In this document: piece by piece, positions 6,031 through 10,115 of the stretch | Layout of the letters: each line of letters opens with the position of its first letter | Numbering within the stretch: position 1 is the stretch's first letter | Assembly (NCBI GenBank): GCA_027011725.1 | Contig: JALUZQ010000107.1 | Span: forward strand, 1 to 10,115 | Direction: 5' to 3' | Source of the DNA: Sulfurimonas sp. | GTDB lineage: Bacteria; Campylobacterota; Campylobacteria; Campylobacterales; Sulfurimonadaceae | Length of the DNA stretch: 10,115 nt | Translations under genes and position numbers: made by a program | Notes under the pieces: generated by a model | What the model was told of the DNA's origin: nothing | The model's input: only the letters and a program-made list of their open reading frames with translations | Databases searched by the model: none

Positions 6031-7266
6031 TTATTTAAAATTTATCATATAGAGTACGTTACGTAAAAATGCCAAAGCACTCATTACCAAAAATGAAGCT
6101 CCTGCACCTATGAGAGCTTTGCTTGTAAAGAGTAGTGCTGCTGTCACAAGTAACACTCCCACTGCACCAAACACAAACTGTGCCTGCGAACTTTTAGTTG
6201 GTACCATATCTACAAGCATAGGTACTTTTTGCTTGCCAACAAGTGGTGAAAATCTCTCAAACCAGACCAAAAATGGAATAATTTTATAGATGTGCCCCGT
6301 TATCAAAAAGCCAAAAAAGCCAAAGAAGAGCAGCCACATAGATGCTAAAAGATAATTCTCTGTGCCCTTTACAAAATAGAGCAGACCTATGGCTATTGAC
6401 ACTACCAGTGATGAGTAAGAAAACATCAACGAAATCGCATAAATATCATTCTCTTTTCGCGGTCGTATCTTGTAAATAATAAATATCAAATAAGCATAAA
6501 CAAGCATAGCAACAACCGCTAAGACATCAGCAATAAAAGAGAGTGTCTCTAAATGAAACAGTGAGGCGATGATGGCCAAAACCACTGTCACACTCATAAG
6601 GGTAATAGATATCTCCAACGGTCTCAAAGAGAAGCTGTGAGAGAGCGTAAACATAGGTACAAGCACAATGGAGAGCCCCATAATGGTTATGGCTATGTAA
6701 CCACCCAAAACAGAGAATACATGCGCTTTTAAAAGAGAGGTGATATCAACTGAAATGGTACCGGCATAAGAGAGCGCCATCAACAGCCCGAAAATAATAC
6801 CAAAGAATAAAAAGGTATTTGAAATCAGTACACTGCTCATCACGAGTGTGAGCTTTTTCACCTTTGCTATGGTTAAAAATATTTCACCTACAAATATCAT
6901 CATAGATGTCAGAACTATTACACCACCATAGGGCAGCAGTGCGCTTGAATACAAAAAGCCAAAGACCATCAAAAGTGTGCCTATAAGCAGCAGCGGCCAA
7001 ATAGCATAAAAAAGTTCTACTCCAAAATGCCCTACTTCAAGCACAACCGGTACAAGCTGTGCCATCGCTCCAAAAATGATCATCATCACAAACCCAAGTA
7101 AAAAAAGGTGTGTAAAACTAAGAACTTTTGGGTCAGTAAATGAGAGTTCGTTTACATTGAATGAAAAAACATATAGTGTTGAGAGCAAGTAAAAAATACT
7201 CCCTAAAATAAAAAAGGGAGCTATAAGTTTAAAAGGAGGTGCAAAATCCTGCGATATTTTCATCAT
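6031..7266 (-). CDS. Polytopic membrane protein with histidines in helices, NnrS/heme-copper oxidase subunit I-like
   Basis: The 411 residues are almost wholly hydrophobic, with about 12 predicted membrane helices. Histidines lie in or next to helices at 53 (SFTHLFLLGF), 80 (EVGHFG), 182 (KAHVFSVLGG), 210 (LSHSF), 238 and 325 (ITGHIYKIIPFLVWF). The pattern T-H-L-F-x-L-G-F followed by FGAMAQLVPVV resembles the H....GF.......A.P segments of NnrS, and short heme-copper subunit I-like proteins show the same layout. NnrS proteins are heme- and copper-containing and tied to nitric oxide stress. The match is by eye, and the canonical heme-copper ligand set was not verified. ATG 7266 and ATG 7263 are both possible starts; GGAGG lies 13 bases before the first. 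It follows the DUF2249 gene after 9 bases and precedes the DUF59 gene by 13, so the three are one operon. Confidence 0.6.
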   Translation of the reverse strand: MMKISQDFAPPFKLIAPFFILGSIFYLLSTLYVFSFNVNELSFTDPKVLSFTHLFLLGFVMMIIFGAMAQLVPVVLEVGHFGVELFYAIWPLLLIGTLLMVFGFLYSSALLPYGGVIVLTSMMIFVGEIFLTIAKVKKLTLVMSSVLISNTFLFFGIIFGLLMALSYAGTISVDITSLLKAHVFSVLGGYIAITIMGLSIVLVPMFTLSHSFSLRPLEISITLMSVTVVLAIIASLFHLETLSFIADVLAVVAMLVYAYLIFIIYKIRPRKENDIYAISLMFSYSSLVVSIAIGLLYFVKGTENYLLASMWLLFFGFFGFLITGHIYKIIPFLVWFERFSPLVGKQKVPMLVDMVPTKSSQAQFVFGAVGVLLVTAALLFTSKALIGAGASFLVMSALAFLRNVLYMINFK

Positions 7267-7275
7267 TTAAGAGAC

Positions 7276-7623
7276 TCAGCCTCCGCAGCTAGTTTGTGAA
7301 AGATCAGACTCTGCATTTGCGTCTGCATTGTATGAAAAGACAACTTTTACAAGTCCACCATCTAAATCTTCAATAACATACTTTACATCATCTTCTAATT
7401 TTGCAAAAAGTCCGCCCGGTGCTTTATGATTTATCATCACTAAAGTATCATTTGTACCTTTTATAAGCCCAAGCCCTGCCATTGCGTTTACCATTGGATG
7501 TGGTGGTCCCTCTTTTGAAGTATCAAAGTAGTATGTACTTTGTCCATCTTTTTCTAATTTATAAAAATCAACTGTAGCACCTTCGACCTCGATCTTTTGT
7601 GCATCATTTGGTATATGTGACAT
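7276..7623 (-). CDS. DUF2249-like small protein with C-terminal SCGG tail
   Basis: The start is set at ATG 7621-7623 (MSHIPNDAQ) because AAGGA lies six bases before it; the longer frame to 7695 would read through the FNR box and the -10 element. The product has 115 residues. Residues 31-75 fit the DUF2249 pattern: YYFDTSKEGPPHPMVNAM (31-48) with the PP.PM motif, then LVMINHKAPGGLFAKL (61-76) as in 'L...ND..P..L...L', a TusA/SirA-like fold. The last five residues are TSCGG, with the only cysteine at 113. DUF2249 proteins often sit near DUF59 and hemerythrin-like genes in denitrification loci. It is the first gene of an FNR-box operon with a polytopic membrane protein and a DUF59 protein. The biochemical role is unknown; sulfur or metal handling by the tail is a guess. 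Confidence 0.72.
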   Translation of the reverse strand: MSHIPNDAQKIEVEGATVDFYKLEKDGQSTYYFDTSKEGPPHPMVNAMAGLGLIKGTNDTLVMINHKAPGGLFAKLEDDVKYVIEDLDGGLVKVVFSYNADANAESDLSQTSCGG

Positions 7624-7653
7624 TATCAATCCTTCATGTGTTAAGATTTTGTG

Positions 7654-7695
7654 ATTGTAATGTAGAAAAAGAAAAATAGAGTTGATATACGTCAA
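7654..7695 (-). promoter_or_regulatory. FNR/DNR-type box and -10 element of the DUF2249 operon promoter
   Basis: On the minus strand TTGACGTATATCAA (7682-7695) is an FNR/DNR-type dyad with one changed half-site base (TTGAC/ATCAA). TACAAT (7654-7659) follows with its first base 30 bases from the dyad centre. This gives a class II layout with the centre at -41.5 from a start at the A opposite T7647, and a 24-base leader to ATG 7623. Box, spacing and -10 element mirror those at 2617-2658. The site lies between the stop of the CRP/FNR-type regulator and the first operon gene, so the operon can be controlled apart from proA and the regulator. Confidence 0.75.
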
Positions 7696-7713
7696 TAATG
7701 AGAATGATTATTC
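7694..7713. promoter_or_regulatory. Fur-box-like AT-rich dyad next to the FNR-type box
   Basis: AATAATGAGAATGATTATT (7694-7712) is an imperfect dyad with 7 of 9 complementary pairs. Within it, 7699-7713 matches the 7-1-7 Fur motif TGATAAT-N-ATTATCA at 11 of 14 positions. It abuts the FNR-type box and covers the regulator's stop codon, at about -47 to -66 from the predicted start of the DUF2249 operon. Iron control would suit Fe-S and heme genes, but AT-rich sequence makes chance matches common. Confidence 0.3.
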
Positions 7714-8352
7714 AAAAAGAATTTCTAATGCCTCTCTATCTAATATTTCATACACACTGCCATGCTTCTCTATAAAGCCAAGTTTTGAGAACTTTTTAAA
7801 AATTCTTGAGAGCGTTTCGGGTGTAATGTGCAGATACTGCGCAAGCTTATTATGCTTCATACTCAAGGCCTCTTCATTTTCACAAATATATTTTGCCACG
7901 CGTGCAGTAGAGTCAAGCACGACAGTCAAAGCAATGACATTGTCAAGATATTTTATCTTTTGTGTTAACGACTTAAAAAGCTCTAAAGTAATCTCAGGAT
8001 TAGAGAAAAAGTTCTCCTTGAACTTTTCAAAATCGATCTCAAGTACACTTCCATCTGTTTCAAACGCAGCAGAAGCAGGATAAGCAACTCCCTCAAATAC
8101 TGCCATCTCTGCTACAAAGTTCTTCGGCACAAAACGGTGTAAAATTATCTCATTGTTCTTTGGATCGACTTTATATATTTTTATAACTCCCTCAAGGAGC
8201 ATTGTCAGGTACTTCGCCTTCTCTTTTTCATAAAAAAGTACCTCACCCTTTTCAAAGTGTCTCATTCTTGAAATATTCAGCAGTAGTTTCAACTCCCGTT
8301 CATTCAAATTTTCAAATATACCTATGTTTTTCAGAATTTCAATAGAGAGCAT
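7708..8352 (-). CDS. CRP/FNR family transcription regulator without the FNR cysteines (possibly DNR/NNR-like)
   Basis: The 214 residues have an N-terminal cyclic-nucleotide-binding-type beta-roll (about 8-115), a dimerisation helix (about 118-150) and a C-terminal winged HTH (150-214). The HTH carries HNKLAQYLHITPETLSRIFKKF; E179, S182 and R183 form the E..SR recognition set that FNR, DNR and NNR use for TTGAT half-sites. Only one cysteine (C157) is present and the N-terminal cysteine cluster of FNR is missing, so an oxygen-sensing 4Fe-4S cluster is unlikely. Sensing of NO through heme, as for DNR, or of another ligand is possible. The cAMP-binding arginine and serine pattern of CRP is not evident. 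The ATG overlaps the proA stop by one base (TAATG). Two matching TTGAT-type promoters in the window are its likely targets; this is inferred. Confidence 0.88.
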   Translation of the reverse strand: MLSIEILKNIGIFENLNERELKLLLNISRMRHFEKGEVLFYEKEKAKYLTMLLEGVIKIYKVDPKNNEIILHRFVPKNFVAEMAVFEGVAYPASAAFETDGSVLEIDFEKFKENFFSNPEITLELFKSLTQKIKYLDNVIALTVVLDSTARVAKYICENEEALSMKHNKLAQYLHITPETLSRIFKKFSKLGFIEKHGSVYEILDREALEILFE

Positions 8353-9620
8353 TATCTTATCTGTCCTTTTCCATAGATCTTATACTTATAAGTAGTTAAA
8401 CCTTCTATGCCCATAGGACCACGAGCGTGGAGTTTGTTCGTACTTATGCCCACTTCTGCACCAAAACCAAAAGCTCCTCCATCTGTAAAGCGTGTTGAAG
8501 CATTGACATAGACTGCAGCAGCATCAATGTTATTTAAAAACTCCTCTGCCGTTGTAATGTTCTCAGTGATGATCGCCTCAGAGTGACCTGAGCCAAATCG
8601 TACTATATGTTCTATCGCTCCATTGACCCCATCGACAACTTTAATATTTAAGATGTTTGCCAAGTACTCTGTGTCAAAATCTTCATCACTTGCCGCTGCA
8701 ACTGTGACGATCTCCTGCGTTTGTGCACACCCTTTAAGCTCCGTATGTGTTTCATCAAACGCAGCTTTGAGTTTTGGCAAGGCCTCTTTTGCTATTTTTT
8801 TATCGACTAAAAGCGTCTCCATTGCATTACAAACACCCGGTCTTTGTACCTTTGCGTTTATGGCTATTTTAATGGCATTTTCAAGGTTTGCATCTTTGTC
8901 TATGTAAGTATGGCACTGCCCTTTGTCATGTTTTACGACACTCACCGTTGCATTTTCACTCACATATTTTATGAGCCCTGCCCCACCACGTGGAATGATA
9001 AGGTCAACATACTTGTCCATTTTAATGAGCTTTGCAACACCCTCACGTGAACTGTCAGGAATAAGTGAGATGAGTGAAGTCGGCAGGTCATTGTTCTCTA
9101 ACACTGCTTTAAGCACCTTTGCTATGGCTCTGTTTGAGTACTCTGCCTCTTTTCCGCCTTTAAGTACACAGACGTTTGAGCTTTTAAAACAGAGCGCTGC
9201 AGTATCACTTGTAACATTTGGTCGAGACTCATAGATGATACCGATCACACCGATAGGAATACTCACCTTCTCAATTTTGAGTCCATCTTCTGTCACCCAG
9301 CCATCAAGTACACGCCCAACCGGTTCTTTGAGTGCAGCTATCTCTTCAATAGCTATCGCCATAGACTCAATGCGCTCTTCATCTAAAAAAAGTCTGTCCA
9401 TCAAAGCTGAAGAGAGCTTGTTCTTCTCTCCTTCGAGCATATCTATTGCGTTTGCTTCCATCAAATCCATCGTATTTGCACGCAAAGCGTTTGCCATCTC
9501 TTTTAAGATTCTGTTTTTTTCACTACCACTCAAGTTCCCCAAAACACGGCTTGAGGATTTTGCTTCTGCTAAAAATTGTTCCACTCTTGTATGCTCCCTA
9601 ATAATCGTTTCATTTTTCAA
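8352..9620 (-). CDS. proA: Gamma-glutamyl phosphate reductase
   Basis: It reduces gamma-glutamyl phosphate to glutamate-5-semialdehyde with NADPH, the second step of proline synthesis, in the cytoplasm. The 422 residues are the normal length. Family marks are GVIGIIYESRPNVTSDTAALC (124-144), LKGGKEAEYSNRAI (153-166), IIPRGGAGLIKYV (208-220), VQRPGVCNAMETLLV (258-272) with the catalytic Cys264, and STRFTDGGAFGFGAEVGIST (375-394). The start is the first Met, 36 bases from the divergent proC start; it has only a weak ribosome site. The last base pair region overlaps the start of the CRP/FNR-type regulator, so read-through from proA into the regulator is likely. proB is not in the window. Confidence 0.96.
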   Translation of the reverse strand: MKNETIIREHTRVEQFLAEAKSSSRVLGNLSGSEKNRILKEMANALRANTMDLMEANAIDMLEGEKNKLSSALMDRLFLDEERIESMAIAIEEIAALKEPVGRVLDGWVTEDGLKIEKVSIPIGVIGIIYESRPNVTSDTAALCFKSSNVCVLKGGKEAEYSNRAIAKVLKAVLENNDLPTSLISLIPDSSREGVAKLIKMDKYVDLIIPRGGAGLIKYVSENATVSVVKHDKGQCHTYIDKDANLENAIKIAINAKVQRPGVCNAMETLLVDKKIAKEALPKLKAAFDETHTELKGCAQTQEIVTVAAASDEDFDTEYLANILNIKVVDGVNGAIEHIVRFGSGHSEAIITENITTAEEFLNNIDAAAVYVNASTRFTDGGAFGFGAEVGISTNKLHARGPMGIEGLTTYKYKIYGKGQIR

Positions 9621-9656
9621 GTATGTTATACTACCATAAAAATATTTAGGACTTTT
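9621..9656. promoter_or_regulatory. Divergent proA/proC intergenic region with a possible proC -10 element
   Basis: Only 36 bases separate the two start codons, so the promoters must overlap or reach into the genes. TATACT (9627-9632) is a fair -10 element for proC, with an expected start near 9639 and AGGA at 9647-9650 as ribosome site. No convincing -35 was found, and the proA-side elements are unclear. Confidence 0.35.
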
Positions 9657-10115
9657 ATGAAAACTATCACATTTATCGGAAATGGTAATATGGCGCTGAG
9701 TATTGCCAAAGGATTAAAGCATAACTACACAATAGAGATCGTCGGACGTGATATGCAAAAACTGCATCAGTTCGAAGAAAAACTTGGCATCGAAGTACGT
9801 AAATATCTTCTTGATGGATTTGACATACAAGACAAAACGCTTATGCTCTGTGTCAAACCTGCCAACGTGCAAGAAGTTGCAGGGAAACTCACAGGCAAAG
9901 CTAAAATCATCTACTCAGTCCTTGCCGGAACAAGCATAGAAAAAATAGCGCAACACCTTAGTACAAACGCAGTCGTTCGTGCAATGCCAAATCTTGCAGC
10001 AAGTGTCGCAAAGTCCATGACAACACTCACAGGAGATGCTGCGTTTAAAGAAGAGGCTCTAGAGCTTTTTAGTGCCATTGGCACAACAAGATGGCTAGGC
10101 AGTGAAAAAGAGATA
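9657..10115 (+). CDS. proC: Pyrroline-5-carboxylate reductase, N-terminal part (3' end outside window)
   Basis: It reduces pyrroline-5-carboxylate to proline with NAD(P)H, the last step of proline synthesis. ATG 9657 is preceded by AGGA seven bases upstream, and 153 residues are seen before the window ends; full proteins have about 250-280. The Rossmann dinucleotide site FIGNGNMA (6-13) follows the first strand, CVKPAN (65-70) is the usual VKP motif, and VRAMPNLAASV (107-117) is the family's R.MPN signature, followed by the start of the G....... T.... segment. The missing part holds the helical dimerisation and substrate domain. It is divergent from proA, a compact proline pair. No frameshift was seen in the visible part. 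Confidence 0.93.
   Translation, partial: MKTITFIGNGNMALSIAKGLKHNYTIEIVGRDMQKLHQFEEKLGIEVRKYLLDGFDIQDKTLMLCVKPANVQEVAGKLTGKAKIIYSVLAGTSIEKIAQHLSTNAVVRAMPNLAASVAKSMTTLTGDAAFKEEALELFSAIGTTRWLGSEKEI

Noticed and set aside
7624..7695. N-terminal extension of the DUF2249-like protein by 24 residues to ATG 7695
   Set aside because: It would be translated through the FNR-type box and the TACAAT -10 element, has no family similarity, and the ATG at 7623 has a good AAGGA ribosome site.
7708..8352. Oxygen-sensing FNR
   Set aside because: Only one cysteine in the whole protein, so no 4Fe-4S cluster ligands; only the DNA-recognition residues are FNR-like.
8623..9639. Several long plus-strand frames opposite proA
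   Set aside because: They are antisense to a full-length proA with intact motifs, have no ribosome sites and look like no known protein.
1..10115. CRISPR arrays, insertion sequences, tRNA or other RNA genes
   Set aside because: No regularly spaced repeats, transposase frames, terminal inverted repeats or cloverleaf sequences were seen by eye.

Overview
The window looks like chromosomal DNA of a Campylobacterota (epsilonproteobacterial) chemolithotroph or denitrifier of the Sulfurimonas type. This rests on the low GC content, the tightly packed and often overlapping genes, and the mix of c-type cytochromes, siroheme and heme d1-type genes and FNR-box promoters. The genus is an inference. No CRISPR array, insertion sequence, rRNA or tRNA was seen, and no gene-free stretch exceeds about 160 bases.

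Layout. (1) Bases 2-493, plus strand: 3' part of a TrpD2/anthranilate phosphoribosyltransferase-like gene, overlapping tail to tail with the next operon. (2) Bases 483-2530, minus strand: siroheme synthase (precorrin-2 dehydrogenase/ferrochelatase), an anchored 125-aa protein of unknown function, and a di-heme cytochrome c peroxidase. (3) Bases 2531-2690: divergent control region with a perfect FNR-type box. (4) Bases 2691-5693, plus strand: a fused two-domain siroheme decarboxylase (NirD-NirL/Ahb type), a two-TM protein, a five-heme cytochrome c, an unlisted 55-aa single-TM protein and a 97-aa two-TM protein. All are overlapped start to stop and end at a hairpin terminator. (5) Bases 5712-7623, minus strand: a DUF2249-like protein with a C-terminal SCGG tail, a polytopic histidine-bearing membrane protein (NnrS/heme-copper-like) and a DUF59/PaaD-type protein. 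(6) Bases 7708-9620, minus strand: a CRP/FNR regulator without the FNR cysteines, overlapping proA. (7) Base 9657 onward, plus strand: 5' part of proC, divergent from proA.

How it works together. Precorrin-2 is made into siroheme by the minus-strand gene. The divergent NirDL-type protein would decarboxylate siroheme to didecarboxysiroheme, the precursor of heme d1 (or heme b by the Ahb route). The membrane and cytochrome genes behind it have no recognised role and may form an electron-transfer module. Two promoters, before the decarboxylase operon and before the DUF2249 operon, have the same architecture: an FNR-type dyad whose centre lies exactly 29 bases before a TACAAT -10 box, as in class II FNR/DNR promoters. 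The regulator beside the second promoter keeps the E..SR recognition residues for TTGAT half-sites but lacks the Fe-S cysteines. The simplest reading is a DNR/NNR-like or other non-Fe-S regulator controlling a nitrogen-oxide or low-oxygen respiration regulon that includes two poorly described operons.
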